Positions 9,458 to 19,039 of a stretch of DNA of 64,000 nucleotides are shown here, in pieces. How positions within the stretch are numbered: the first letter of the stretch is position 1; each line of letters begins with the position of its first letter. Position numbers and translations under genes: made by a program. Origin of the DNA: an uncultured cyanobacterium (GTDB lineage: Bacteria > Cyanobacteriota > Cyanobacteriia > PCC-6307 > Cyanobiaceae); assembly GCA_903858015.1 (NCBI GenBank), contig CAIOGZ010000012.1, forward strand, positions 62,001 through 126,000. Reading direction: 5' to 3'. The notes beneath the pieces were generated by a model that saw nothing but the letters and a program-made list of their open reading frames with translations, ran no database searches and had not been told where the DNA came from.

Positions 9458-10324
9458 ATGCACTCCTCCAACTTGCAAAGCGAAAAACCAGGAACAAATG
9501 CTAGCACTTTAGAGGCCGAAAGAGCCAGTGATTCGATAAAAATACGAGCCTCGTTCGCCGACCAGCTCTCCTTGGCCGCATTGGCACTCTTCATACTCTT
9601 TATTTCGGCAATCGCGAATTCGTTAATTCCAGCAGCGCTCTTCAACCCCGCCTGGCAAATTCGCCTGTCAGCCACCCTGATCAGCAATGGCTTTTTACCC
9701 TTACTAGCCCTAGCACTGTTTCAATTGGGCTTCACGCTCAAGCCGCTGCAACGATCGGAGACCATCCGCAAAAAACTTTGCAGCTTCGCGGTTTTAGCCA
9801 GCCTGGGCTTTCTGCTGCTGATTCCCTTGCAGGGATGGGCTTCCTGGCGCTTGATCCGGGAAAACTTCCAATCGCTTGAAAAAGGGAAACCTCCCGCAGA
9901 CCTGCCGCTCCAGAAGATGGAACAGGCGATCAAGGAAGCTCCCGATGCCAAAACTCTGCAAGCCAATCTCACAATTCTGAGGGGCCCAGCGATTGCCCCC
10001 CAAGACATGGCAAGGCCCCTGCCCGAATTGAAGCAGATGCTACTGGGATCCTTGGAGCAAGCCCGTAGCAACCTGCTCAAGCAAGCTGGCCGCGATGGAG
10101 CCGATCCGCGCGTCTGGGTGCTGATTCAAGACAACATCCGCCTCAGTTTCGCCTCGTTTGGACTAGCCATCGCCTTTGCTGCCTTTGCCCAGCGGCCCGG
10201 CCAATCCAAAACCCTGCTCAAGGAACTAAGCGAAACGCTCGGCCTGGAACGGTTGTTCGATAACAAGAACAACAAACGCAAAAAATCTAAATCCAGCTCC
10301 GGTTCCCGGCGCGTGCGCTCTTAG
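9458..10324 (+). CDS. HpsJ-like membrane protein
   Basis: Four hydrophobic segments with a basic Ser/Lys-rich tail; overall layout resembles cyanobacterial HpsJ-like proteins. Confidence 0.5.
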   Translation: MHSSNLQSEKPGTNASTLEAERASDSIKIRASFADQLSLAALALFILFISAIANSLIPAALFNPAWQIRLSATLISNGFLPLLALALFQLGFTLKPLQRSETIRKKLCSFAVLASLGFLLLIPLQGWASWRLIRENFQSLEKGKPPADLPLQKMEQAIKEAPDAKTLQANLTILRGPAIAPQDMARPLPELKQMLLGSLEQARSNLLKQAGRDGADPRVWVLIQDNIRLSFASFGLAIAFAAFAQRPGQSKTLLKELSETLGLERLFDNKNNKRKKSKSSSGSRRVRS

Positions 10325-10366
10325 CCGGCCGCAGCTCAAGCCGATTGATCAACGGCAGCTTGAAAT

Positions 10367-11263
10367 TCAAAGCCGCCGCGCCAGCCGCAGCTTGGCGGAG
10401 CGGCTGCGGGGATTGCGCTCCGCCTCGGCCGGATCGGCCACCAGGGGCCGGCGGCTGATTCGCTCCAGCCGCCCATCGGCCAGGAAGGCCCGCTTCACCA
10501 GCCGGTCTTCGAGCGAATGGAAACTGATGATCGCCAGCACACCGCCCGGCGCCAGCCAGTCCGGCGCCCGCTGCAGCAGCCGCTCCAGGGCGCCCAGTTC
10601 GTCGTTGATGGCGATGCGCAGGGCCTGGAAGCTGCGGGTGGCGGCGTGGATGCGGCCATGGCGGGCCTTGGGGGGATAGCAGCCAGCTACGGCGTAGGCC
10701 AGCTCGGCGGTGCTGCGCTGCCGCCAGGGCTTTGCCTCCCGTTCGGCCACCAGCCGCCGGGCGATCCGCCGCGCCAGGCGCTCCTCGCCGAGGTTGAACA
10801 GCAGATCGGCCAGCTCCGCCTCCGTGAGCCGATCGAGCAGCTCGGCGGCGGTCTCGCCCGCCTCGGGGTTCATGCGCATGTCGATCGGGCCCTCGGCGCG
10901 GAAGCTGAAGCCCCGCTCCGGCAGATCGAGCTGGGGGCTGCTGACGCCCAGATCGGCCAGCACCGCCACGGCGCGCCGCTCTGGCGGTGGGGCCCAGGCG
11001 CCGAAGTTGGCGGCTTCGATCCGCACCCGCTCGCCGAAGGGAGCCAAGCGCGCCGCCGCCGCCGCCCGGGCGGTGGGGTCCTGGTCGAGGCCGAGCAACT
11101 GCCAATCGGGATGGGCCTGCAGCAGCAGGGCGCTGTGGCCGCCGCCGCCGAGGGTGGCGTCGATCAGCAGGGACGGGCCCCCATCAGGCGCCAGCGGCAG
11201 GGAGACGAAGGCCTCCTCAACCTCGGCGGCCAGCACGCTCTGGTGGAGGAAGGGCGTGCTCAT
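10367..11263 (-). CDS. rsmH: 16S rRNA (cytosine1402-N4)-methyltransferase RsmH
   Basis: [90 protein letters not shown]. Confidence 0.95.
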   Translation of the reverse strand: MSTPFLHQSVLAAEVEEAFVSLPLAPDGGPSLLIDATLGGGGHSALLLQAHPDWQLLGLDQDPTARAAAAARLAPFGERVRIEAANFGAWAPPPERRAVAVLADLGVSSPQLDLPERGFSFRAEGPIDMRMNPEAGETAAELLDRLTEAELADLLFNLGEERLARRIARRLVAEREAKPWRQRSTAELAYAVAGCYPPKARHGRIHAATRSFQALRIAINDELGALERLLQRAPDWLAPGGVLAIISFHSLEDRLVKRAFLADGRLERISRRPLVADPAEAERNPRSRSAKLRLARRL

Positions 11264-11299
11264 GCCCTCTGTCCTAGCGGACTGCCTTAACCTGCTTCC

Positions 11300-11689
11300 A
11301 TGGTTGCCGTTGATCTCCATCACCAGCACTTGCAGCGGCGCTGGGCCCAGGAGCAGGGGCTTGTGGAGGAAAGGAGACAACTGTTGCTGGTAGCAGCGGT
11401 ACGGGCCGCGGAGGCCATGCGGGAGCGTTGGCCTGTGCTGCAGGGGGTGTGGTTGTTTGGTTCGGCGCTAGAGGCCAGCTCCTTTCGACGCCACTCTGAT
11501 CTAGATCTAGTGGTGGAGGGCCTGCCCGCCGCTACCCAGCCGGAGGCTTTGGGTCTGGTGGAGGCTGTAGTGGATCAATCCCTGGCCAACGCCGGCCAGG
11601 AGGGGATCGCCATCGACCTGGCGCGCTGGGAGGATCTGCCGTCCCACTGGCAAGCACGCCTGCGGCGGCAGGCCATGGCCCTCACTTGA
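11300..11689 (+). CDS. MNT-type nucleotidyltransferase domain protein
   Basis: [26 protein letters not shown] (GS...DxD). Confidence 0.8.
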   Translation: MVAVDLHHQHLQRRWAQEQGLVEERRQLLLVAAVRAAEAMRERWPVLQGVWLFGSALEASSFRRHSDLDLVVEGLPAATQPEALGLVEAVVDQSLANAGQEGIAIDLARWEDLPSHWQARLRRQAMALT

Positions 11690-11693
11690 AGCC

Positions 11694-12170
11694 ATGGCGG
11701 CCCCTTCTCCCCAGGAACTGCGTGATCTGGCCCTGGATCTGGCCGTAGAGGAACGCAAGCTCGATGCCCTGGTGGACAGCCTGGCGGCCCTGGGAGACGT
11801 GGCGGACGATCGGCTGCGGATCGACGCTGCAGCCCTGCGCCTGCAGAGTTTGTACACCGGAATCGAACGGTGCTTCCTGCAGATCATCCGGGTGCTCAAT
11901 GGCGGCACCCCCGACCGGGGGGATTGGCATCGGCGACTCCTCGAGCGCATGGGCCAGCCCACGGAGGAGCGACCCGCCCTGCTTCGTGAGGCCTCGATCG
12001 CTTCATTGCAGGAGTTGCTGCGCTTCCGCCAGCTGGTGCGGCATCTGTATGCCTACGAGCTCCAACCAGAGCCGGTGGAGCGGCTGCGCACCCTTGCCCT
12101 CGCCCTCTGGCCGGAGGTGCGGGGCGAGCTGAAGGTGTTTCAGGGCTGGCTCACAGGCCCGTGGGCATGA
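11694..12170 (+). CDS. HepT-like HEPN-domain protein, partner of the upstream MNT gene
   Basis: All-helical ORF 4 bp downstream of the MNT gene with ELLRFRQLVRHLYAYELQPEPVERL (HEPN R-x4-6-H type motif). Confidence 0.72.
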   Translation: MAAPSPQELRDLALDLAVEERKLDALVDSLAALGDVADDRLRIDAAALRLQSLYTGIERCFLQIIRVLNGGTPDRGDWHRRLLERMGQPTEERPALLREASIASLQELLRFRQLVRHLYAYELQPEPVERLRTLALALWPEVRGELKVFQGWLTGPWA

Positions 12171-12727
12171 CCAGCAAGGAAGCAGGGGTGCTTGCCATAG
12201 CGCCGGCTTGCCGCGCTGATCCCCCAGGCCGTCGCCAGCGACCGGCGCGAAATCAGCTCTCTAACGACAATTCGCGATGTGATCACCATCATCAAGTTCC
12301 CTTGGTGAATAGTATCCGGTACAACAAATAGATTGCACACGAAACAGCGGGTAGCGCGGGAGGTTGCCATTGATCAAAACCAGCCAGACGGCAACAGCCT
12401 TTCGACCATCACCAACCCCAAGTCGGATGAATCCAACCAAACCGGTGCAGCGCAGGCACCTCAGGTCTGGATCCAGGCAGGGACGTGCAACGGCGCGCCC
12501 AGGGTCTGCCCGATGCCGGCGGTTATCGAGCAGCCGCGGCGGGAGAGCGACGGGCGGCATTGAGTGCCTGGCTTGGATGGGGGGGGCACGGCTCCTGAAG
12601 GCCTGGGGGCGTCATCGGGCCGGCAGGCGCCGCCGGGCGCCAGAGCGAAGGTCGCTGGCGCCGCCATCACCATCACCCGGCCCCAGCCTCCCTAAGATCC
12701 GCCCATTCGCCCTGCCCCCTCGGCCCC

Positions 12728-13912
12728 ATGACGCAGCTCGAAACGCGCACCGAGCCGATGGTGGTCAACTTCGGGCCGCACCACCCCTCGATGCACGGGG
12801 TGCTGCGGCTGGTGGTGACCCTCGATGGCGAAAACGTGGTGGACTGCGAGCCGGTGATCGGCTACCTGCACCGCGGCATGGAGAAGATCGCCGAAAACCG
12901 CACGAACATCATGTACGTGCCCTACGTGAGCCGCATGGACTACGCGGCGGGCATGTTTTATGAAGCGATTGTGGTCAATGCGCCGGAGCGGCTGGCCAAT
13001 ATCACGGTGCCGAAGCGGGCCAGCTACATCCGCGTGATCATGCTGGAGCTGAATCGGATCGCCAACCACCTGCTCTGGCTTGGCCCCTTCCTGGCCGACG
13101 TCGGCGCCCAAACCCCCTTCTTCTACATCTTCCGGGAACGGGAGATGATCTACGACCTCTGGGAAGCCGCCACCGGCCAGCGCCTGATCAACAACAACTA
13201 CTTCCGCATCGGCGGCGTAGCGGTGGATCTGCCCTGGGGCTGGCTCGAAAAGTGCCTCGATTTTTGCGACTGGTTCGGCCCCAAGATCGATGAATACGAA
13301 AAGCTGATCACCAACAACCCCATCTTCCGCCGCCGCATCGAAGGTCTTGGCGTGGTGGAGCGCGAGCAGGCGATCAACTGGAGCCTGTCCGGGCCGATGC
13401 TGCGCGCCTCCGGCGTGCCCTGGGACCTGCGCAAAGTAGACCACTACGAGTGCTACGACGACTTCGATTGGTCGGTGGTGTGGGAAAAGGAGGGCGACTG
13501 CTTTGCCCGCTACCGGGTGCGGGTGGGGGAGATGCGCGAATCGCTCAAAATCCTGCGCCAGGCCTGCCAGATGATCCCCGGTGGCCCCACCGAAAACCTG
13601 GAAGCGCGCCGCCTCCAGGAGGGCAAGGGGGGTGAGTCCTACGGCTTTGACTACCAATATGTAGCCAAAAAAGTGGCGCCCACCTTCAAGATTCCCAGTG
13701 GCGAGCTCTACACCCGGCTCGAATCCGGCAAGGGCGAAATCGGCGTCTTCATCCAGGGCAACGACGATGTCACCCCCTGGCGCTTCAAGATCCGCGCCGC
13801 CGACCTCAACAACCTCCAGATCCTGCCCCACATCCTCACGGGCGCCAAAGTGGCCGACATCATGGCCATCCTCGGCTCGATCGACGTGATCATGGGCTCC
13901 GTGGATCGCTGA
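12728..13912 (+). CDS. ndhH: NAD(P)H-quinone oxidoreductase subunit H
   Basis: [70 protein letters not shown] ... IMGSVDR. Confidence 0.97.
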   Translation: MTQLETRTEPMVVNFGPHHPSMHGVLRLVVTLDGENVVDCEPVIGYLHRGMEKIAENRTNIMYVPYVSRMDYAAGMFYEAIVVNAPERLANITVPKRASYIRVIMLELNRIANHLLWLGPFLADVGAQTPFFYIFREREMIYDLWEAATGQRLINNNYFRIGGVAVDLPWGWLEKCLDFCDWFGPKIDEYEKLITNNPIFRRRIEGLGVVEREQAINWSLSGPMLRASGVPWDLRKVDHYECYDDFDWSVVWEKEGDCFARYRVRVGEMRESLKILRQACQMIPGGPTENLEARRLQEGKGGESYGFDYQYVAKKVAPTFKIPSGELYTRLESGKGEIGVFIQGNDDVTPWRFKIRAADLNNLQILPHILTGAKVADIMAILGSIDVIMGSVDR

Positions 13913-14241
13913 GGGCCCAGGGCGAGGTTGGCGCGGGCTTTAGGAAGCCAGCGCGGGCGGTGATGGCCGTGGATTGATCCGCAGCGCGGTGGCCTGGGGC
14001 CCTGCCGGGGTGCACCCACGACCGCCAACACAAGGCAACAAGATTTGTAAAGGCCCGAACCGCGACAAAGGGCCTACAGGTCAGGTACAGTAGGGTTACA
14101 TCACACCTACAGGCCCGGCTCGATGAACGGCGCCCATGCGGGCTTAGCACCCTTGAGCACCAACTTGGTTCAGGCAGCGATACGGCGAACTTGCCGGGCA
14201 GCAGGGCCACGCCTTGGGCTGGGAGCAGGGGCAAGGGGCGC

Positions 14242-14910
14242 ATGATTGGCAACACCCTCGCCTACCTGCGCAAACGGGTGGATGGCCACCTGCGCACAGC
14301 CCTGTTGCTTGAGGATGACGGCAGTTCAGCGGACCGCGTCATCTTTGTTGATGGCGACAAACTGGAACCGTTAACGATTGCCCAAAGCGCCATCAGCATG
14401 CTGGTGGTGAATGTGGAAGAAGAGCGTGAATTAAGAAGTGCAGATCCCTATCGGCAAATGGTCAGCACCAGCAACAACGGCATCCAGATCCAGCAAGTGT
14501 ACCCAGAAATCCGCCTGATAGTCTCGATACTTTTTATCGCCCGCTACAAAGACTACGTCAGCGCCTGGAATTATCTGGCAGAAGTAATCAGCTTTTTCCA
14601 GTCCAACCCCGTGCTAGACGCGGAAAACGATCCAAACTTACCAAAGGAAATCGATCGCATCGCTAGCGAGATGGTGTCCCATACACACCAGCAGCAAAAT
14701 GAGGTCTGGAGCGCGCTGCGCATCACCCAGCACCCCGCCATCCTCTATCGATTAAAACTAGTGATTCTCAGGGATCGACAACCACGAACCGTCAATGACC
14801 TAGTTAAGACTGTTGAGACAAGGGTAGGGGAAAAGCAAGCCGATCGACCAGGAAATCTACTTTCGCCTCCCGCCACAAATCGCGAGGGGGGGGCGATCAG
14901 ATCTCCGTAA
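14242..14910 (+). CDS. DUF4255 protein, Pvc16-like eCIS component
   Basis: MIGNTLAYLRKRVDGHL ... LVVNVEEERELRSADPYRQM ... LIVSILFIARYKDYVSAWNYLAEVISFFQSNPV; immediately upstream of the sheath. Confidence 0.85.
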   Translation: MIGNTLAYLRKRVDGHLRTALLLEDDGSSADRVIFVDGDKLEPLTIAQSAISMLVVNVEEERELRSADPYRQMVSTSNNGIQIQQVYPEIRLIVSILFIARYKDYVSAWNYLAEVISFFQSNPVLDAENDPNLPKEIDRIASEMVSHTHQQQNEVWSALRITQHPAILYRLKLVILRDRQPRTVNDLVKTVETRVGEKQADRPGNLLSPPATNREGGAIRSP

Positions 14911-14985
14911 CACAGTAACCAAAGCTTGGTCTGATAGCAGGCTTTTAAACAGTCCAAATCACCACCCAATTACCAGCCCCATCCC

Positions 14986-16479
14986 ATGGCTCCAAGCACC
15001 TACGCAACACCAGGAATTTATGTGGAGGAAATCTCCACGCTGCCGCCCTCAGTAGCCGAAACTGCCACGGCAATCCCAGCATTTATTGGCTACACAGGCA
15101 ACCATCCCGACAGCGCAGATGCTGTCGTGGTTAGCGAGATCAGATCGCTGCGGGATTTTGAAGACATTTGCGGCCGAGGGCCCACGACCAAGTGGTCCGT
15201 GGCAATTAAAACCGGAACCGCACAAGACTATACGTATACAATCAGCCCACCGGCAGGAACCAAATCAGATTCTGGCAATCAGCCAGGCTTTAGTGAGCCT
15301 AAGTTTTTGCTTTGGTATGCCATTGATCATTATTTTCGCAATGGCGGCGGGCGCTGCTACGTCGTTTCAGTAGGCAAAGCAGTAGATACGGAAACAATCA
15401 GTGCTGGCAAACTAAGCAACGGCCTGGAAAAGCTGAAATCCGTTGATGAGCCTACGCTCATTGCCATCCCGGATGCCTACAAACTTCAGGACACCGACTT
15501 CGGCACCGTCTGCACGGCAGCGCTGGAACACGCCTACAAGTTGCAAGACCGCTTTGTCATCCTTGATGCCAAAACTGGATCCACGGCCAGTGCCGCGCCG
15601 GCAGCGACGACGCCAGCAGCCGGAGCTGCAGCAGCGGGGGCGGCAGCTCCTGCAGCCAGCAGCAGCAGTGCGCCGAGTTTTAGCACCTCAATTACGACCC
15701 TTCGTGGTCTGCTCGGCAGCAACTATCTAGATCGCGGCGCCATCTACTATCCCGCCCTCAACACAGCCCTAACCCACCTGACATCGGATCTAGAGATCGA
15801 GGTCGCGATCGACGGCGCAACCAGCGTAAAGCTTGAAAGTCTGAAAGTTACCCAAACAGCCCATTACAACACCATTAAAAAACTTCTGGGCGATCAACGG
15901 GTCATCCTGCCACCCAGCGCAGCTGTGGCTGGCGTCTATGCGAGTGTGGATCGGGATCGTGGCGTCTGGAAAGCCCCAGCCAATGTCAGCCTTCAAGCTG
16001 TCGTTTCACCGACACTGCAACTTACAGATGATCAACAGAGCCTGCTAAATATTGATGCCACCACGGGTAAATCAATCAACGCAATCCGCAGCTTCAGCGG
16101 CTTGGGTACGTTGGTTTGGGGCGCCCGCACCCTGGCGGGCAACAGCAATGAGTGGCGTTACATCTCTGTGCGCAGGCTGTTCATCTCCATAGAAGAGTCG
16201 ATTGAAAAAGCAACCGCATTTGCCGTCTTCGAGCCCAATGATGCCACGACGTGGCTGAAGGTCAAAGGGATGATTGATAGCTACCTCTACACGCTCTGGC
16301 AGCGCGGCGCCTTGCAGGGTGCCAAGGCTGAGCAGGCTTATTTCGTGAACATCGGCCTTAACAAGACGATGACACCCGCTGATATCGACAACGGCTTGTT
16401 GATCGTTGAGATCGGTCTGGCGGCTGTGCGGCCGGCGGAATTTATTATTCTGCGCTTCTCCCACAAACTGGCGCAGTAG
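14986..16479 (+). CDS. Contractile injection system sheath protein
   Basis: TYATPGIYVEEISTLPPSVAETATAIPAFIGYT; C-terminal VWGARTLAGNSNEWRYISVRRLFISIEESIEKATAFAVFEPNDATTWLKVKGMIDSYLYTLWQRGALQGAKAEQAYFV. Confidence 0.96.
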   Translation: MAPSTYATPGIYVEEISTLPPSVAETATAIPAFIGYTGNHPDSADAVVVSEIRSLRDFEDICGRGPTTKWSVAIKTGTAQDYTYTISPPAGTKSDSGNQPGFSEPKFLLWYAIDHYFRNGGGRCYVVSVGKAVDTETISAGKLSNGLEKLKSVDEPTLIAIPDAYKLQDTDFGTVCTAALEHAYKLQDRFVILDAKTGSTASAAPAATTPAAGAAAAGAAAPAASSSSAPSFSTSITTLRGLLGSNYLDRGAIYYPALNTALTHLTSDLEIEVAIDGATSVKLESLKVTQTAHYNTIKKLLGDQRVILPPSAAVAGVYASVDRDRGVWKAPANVSLQAVVSPTLQLTDDQQSLLNIDATTGKSINAIRSFSGLGTLVWGARTLAGNSNEWRYISVRRLFISIEESIEKATAFAVFEPNDATTWLKVKGMIDSYLYTLWQRGALQGAKAEQAYFVNIGLNKTMTPADIDNGLLIVEIGLAAVRPAEFIILRFSHKLAQ

Positions 16480-16500
16480 AGCGTCTGGAACTGAAGCTGC

Positions 16501-16562
16501 TAGAAGTCTAGCAGTAAAAAGTCTAAAGATCTAAAAGTCTAGAAGTCTAGAAGTCTAGAAGT
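16501..16562. repeat. Intergenic AGTCTAGA-type short repeats between sheath and tube genes
   Basis: tagaagtctagcagtaaaaagtctaaagatctaaaagtctagaagtctagaagtctagaagtc. Confidence 0.8.
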
Positions 16563-16601
16563 CGATTTTCAACCGCAAAAGCCCTTCACCAACCCAACAC
16601 C

Positions 16602-17072
16602 ATGGCAACCTCCCCAGACACAATCCGCACCCAGTATCCATTACCAGTATATAACTATAGAGTTGAAATTGGCAGCGAAGCGATGGCCTTTTCCGAGGTC
16701 TCGGGGCTGGCAATTGGCTACGAACTAGGTACCTACAAAGAGAGTCCGGTTGCTAATCAGCCAGGCCCCGTCACCATGTACTTCCCAGGCCAGCTATCGG
16801 CCACAACCATCAGCCTGAAGAAAGGAATGGTTAAAAGTGTGAGCATCAAAACCCTTTATGGCTGGATTCAAACAGTACAAACAAATCAAGTCGTCAAGAA
16901 AGACGTCTTCATTCGTCTCTGCGACGAGAAAGGGGCCCCGGTTATCTCATGGAAAGTAGCTAATGCTTTTCCAACAAAACTTACCGCCCCAAGTTTTGAC
17001 GCCAAATCCAGTGACGCGGCGATCGAAACCCTTGATCTCCAAGCCGACTTCATCACCATAGAAGAGACCTGA
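16602..17072 (+). CDS. CIS inner tube protein (Pvc1-like)
   Basis: YPLPVYNYRVEIGSEAMAFSEVSGLAIGYELGTYKES ... TISLKKGMV ... YGWIQTV. Confidence 0.9.
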   Translation: MATSPDTIRTQYPLPVYNYRVEIGSEAMAFSEVSGLAIGYELGTYKESPVANQPGPVTMYFPGQLSATTISLKKGMVKSVSIKTLYGWIQTVQTNQVVKKDVFIRLCDEKGAPVISWKVANAFPTKLTAPSFDAKSSDAAIETLDLQADFITIEET

Positions 17073-17074
17073 TC

Positions 17075-17521
17075 ATGGCAGCCAGCCCAAGCACAAAACC
17101 TGCAGACTACCCGTTAGTTGCCTACAATTATCGAGTCATTGTCGATGGCATAACCATGCGTTTTGCCAAGGTGGAAGGCTTGGTCTGGGAGCGAACGACT
17201 GTCACCTACCGGGATGGCCTATCCTTCCTCGGCGGTGAAGATATCGGCACCTACCGAATCGATAGCTATTCCACCCTCAGCCTTCAGCAGGGGGTGGTGG
17301 CATCCGATACCAGCCTGCATGATTGGTTGCAGGCTGGGGATGCCAGGTTGCTGCAGCTGCACCTATGTCGGGCCGATGGCAAACCAGTGATCAGCTGGCA
17401 AGCTAGCCGGGCGATTCCGGTGAAGCTGTCGGGGGTGAGCCTGGATGCCAATGCCAATGAGGTGGTCATGGAAACGCTGGAGCTACGCGCCGCTGGCTGG
17501 TCCATTAACCATCCAATCTAA
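17075..17521 (+). CDS. CIS tube-type protein, second paralogue
   Basis: YPLVAYNYRVIVDGITMRFAKVEGLVWERTTVTYRDGLSFLGGEDIGTYRIDSYSTLSLQQGVV; same fold pattern as the 16602 gene. Confidence 0.88.
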   Translation: MAASPSTKPADYPLVAYNYRVIVDGITMRFAKVEGLVWERTTVTYRDGLSFLGGEDIGTYRIDSYSTLSLQQGVVASDTSLHDWLQAGDARLLQLHLCRADGKPVISWQASRAIPVKLSGVSLDANANEVVMETLELRAAGWSINHPI

Positions 17522-17594
17522 TCAGCATCCAACCTGTCTAGTCTGAACAATTGACAATTCTGTCCGATTGACAATTCTAAAAGTCTAAAACTCT

Positions 17595-18077
17595 ATGAGC
17601 TCTCCCCTGCTTACTTCCATAGCGTATCAACCTTTGGGTCTACCCATGACCCATCGGTTCGGCGTCTTTTTCTTTGCCTATGGAAGCATACCAAATCCGC
17701 TGGATATTCGCTTTCAGTCGGTATCCGGGATTGGCTCTACTGTTAGGAAAGAACCCGATCCCACGTCAAGCAACAGTATTATACAAAAAACGATGCCCAC
17801 GGGCATCGAGCACAGCGATCTTGTTTTAAAGCGCGGGGTGGTACTGGGATCATTCCTGTCATATGATATTCAGAAAACCTTGAGTACGTTTCAATTTACT
17901 CGTTCCGATGTGATGGTCACAACATTCTCAGAAATCGGCATACCGAGCGGCGCTTGGATGTTTCTAGAAGCCTTTCCGATAGGCTGGGAGCTCGCCGAGC
18001 TCAGTGCCCAAGGAGAAAGTGTGTTGATAGAAACAATGACACTGGCCTATACTCGCATGCGGCAAGTGGAGCTCTAA
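17595..18077 (+). CDS. CIS tube-type protein / tube initiator (Pvc5-like)
   Basis: YQPLGLPMTHRFGVFFFAYGSIPNPLDIRFQSVSGIGS ... LVLKRGVVLGS ... EAFPIGWELAELSAQGESVLIETMTLAYTRM. Confidence 0.88.
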   Translation: MSSPLLTSIAYQPLGLPMTHRFGVFFFAYGSIPNPLDIRFQSVSGIGSTVRKEPDPTSSNSIIQKTMPTGIEHSDLVLKRGVVLGSFLSYDIQKTLSTFQFTRSDVMVTTFSEIGIPSGAWMFLEAFPIGWELAELSAQGESVLIETMTLAYTRMRQVEL

Positions 18078-18289
18078 TGACGATCGAAATCCGGCAACTA
18101 ATCATCCGTGCCGTGGTTGAAGCCCAACCCCACAACCAAACGTCAGCAGCCGCTGCGACCCCCCCTGGCAATGCTGCAGCATTGACGGATGGAGGATCGC
18201 GGGGCTTCAATCCGCTTCAAGAGAGGCAACTGGTGGAGCGCTGCAGCAGAGCTGTGCTGAACCAATTGGCGCGCCTCAAGGAACGCTGA
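18077..18289 (+). CDS. Small DUF5908-like (Pvc6-like) eCIS protein
   Basis: MTIEIRQLIIRAVVEAQP ... EERQLVERCSRAVLNQL-type short ORF, start overlaps upstream stop, conserved position in eCIS loci. Confidence 0.7.
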   Translation: MTIEIRQLIIRAVVEAQPHNQTSAAAATPPGNAAALTDGGSRGFNPLQERQLVERCSRAVLNQLARLKER

Positions 18290-18301
18290 ACCAAAAACGC
18301 C

Positions 18302-19039
18302 ATGCCAAATCTCAACATCGTCAAACCGCTCAAGTTGCAAATCTCAGCCTTTGAAAAGGGAGATTTTTCAACGCCACTGAAGATCTCTCCCAGCTCGATA
18401 ACAGTAAGTTACAATCCTGCCAGCCTAAAAATAAGCCAAACCAACAGTTTTCAATCCGATCAAGGCCAATCAACAAGTTCAGCCCAGGCACGTTTTCACG
18501 GCAGCGGCTCGATGACGTTGTCAGTAACCCTATGCTTCAATGGCATCGATTTTGGCCGTTATGTTGCTAGTGACATCCTTTCCTTTCAACAGCCAGATGT
18601 CGCCAAAGACGTAGCACTTTTCCATAGGCTCTGCCAACAGATCAACAGTGAAACCCATGAAATTTCTTTCCTCCGTATCAGCTGGCATGACGCTGGAATT
18701 CGATCCACATTCGAAGCACGATTACAAAGCTACACTAAATCTTACAAAGCCGTCGACGGCGATGGTACACCGCTGCTTGCTGAGATCGATGCCACCTTTG
18801 TAGAGGCCGTTGATCCGATCAAACAACAAGCTCGCCTGGGGTTGAAGTCACCGGATTTAAGCCGTCAGCATCTTGTGCTGGCGGGCGAAACCCTGCCGAT
18901 GCTGTGCATCAAGTACTACGGCAGCAGCGCAGCCTATCTCCAGGTAGCGGCATTCAATCAGCTGGATAGCTTCCGAAGCCTCACGCCCGGCAGCCAACTG
19001 TTGTTTCCGCCGCTCAGCTCCGCAGCAGGTTCGAGCTGA
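18302..19039 (+). CDS. LysM-containing CIS baseplate hub protein (Pvc7-like)
   Basis: C-terminal HLVLAGETLPMLCIKYYGSSAAYLQVAAFNQLDSFRSLTPGSQLLFPPL (LysM). Confidence 0.9.
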   Translation: MPNLNIVKPLKLQISAFEKGDFSTPLKISPSSITVSYNPASLKISQTNSFQSDQGQSTSSAQARFHGSGSMTLSVTLCFNGIDFGRYVASDILSFQQPDVAKDVALFHRLCQQINSETHEISFLRISWHDAGIRSTFEARLQSYTKSYKAVDGDGTPLLAEIDATFVEAVDPIKQQARLGLKSPDLSRQHLVLAGETLPMLCIKYYGSSAAYLQVAAFNQLDSFRSLTPGSQLLFPPLSSAAGSS

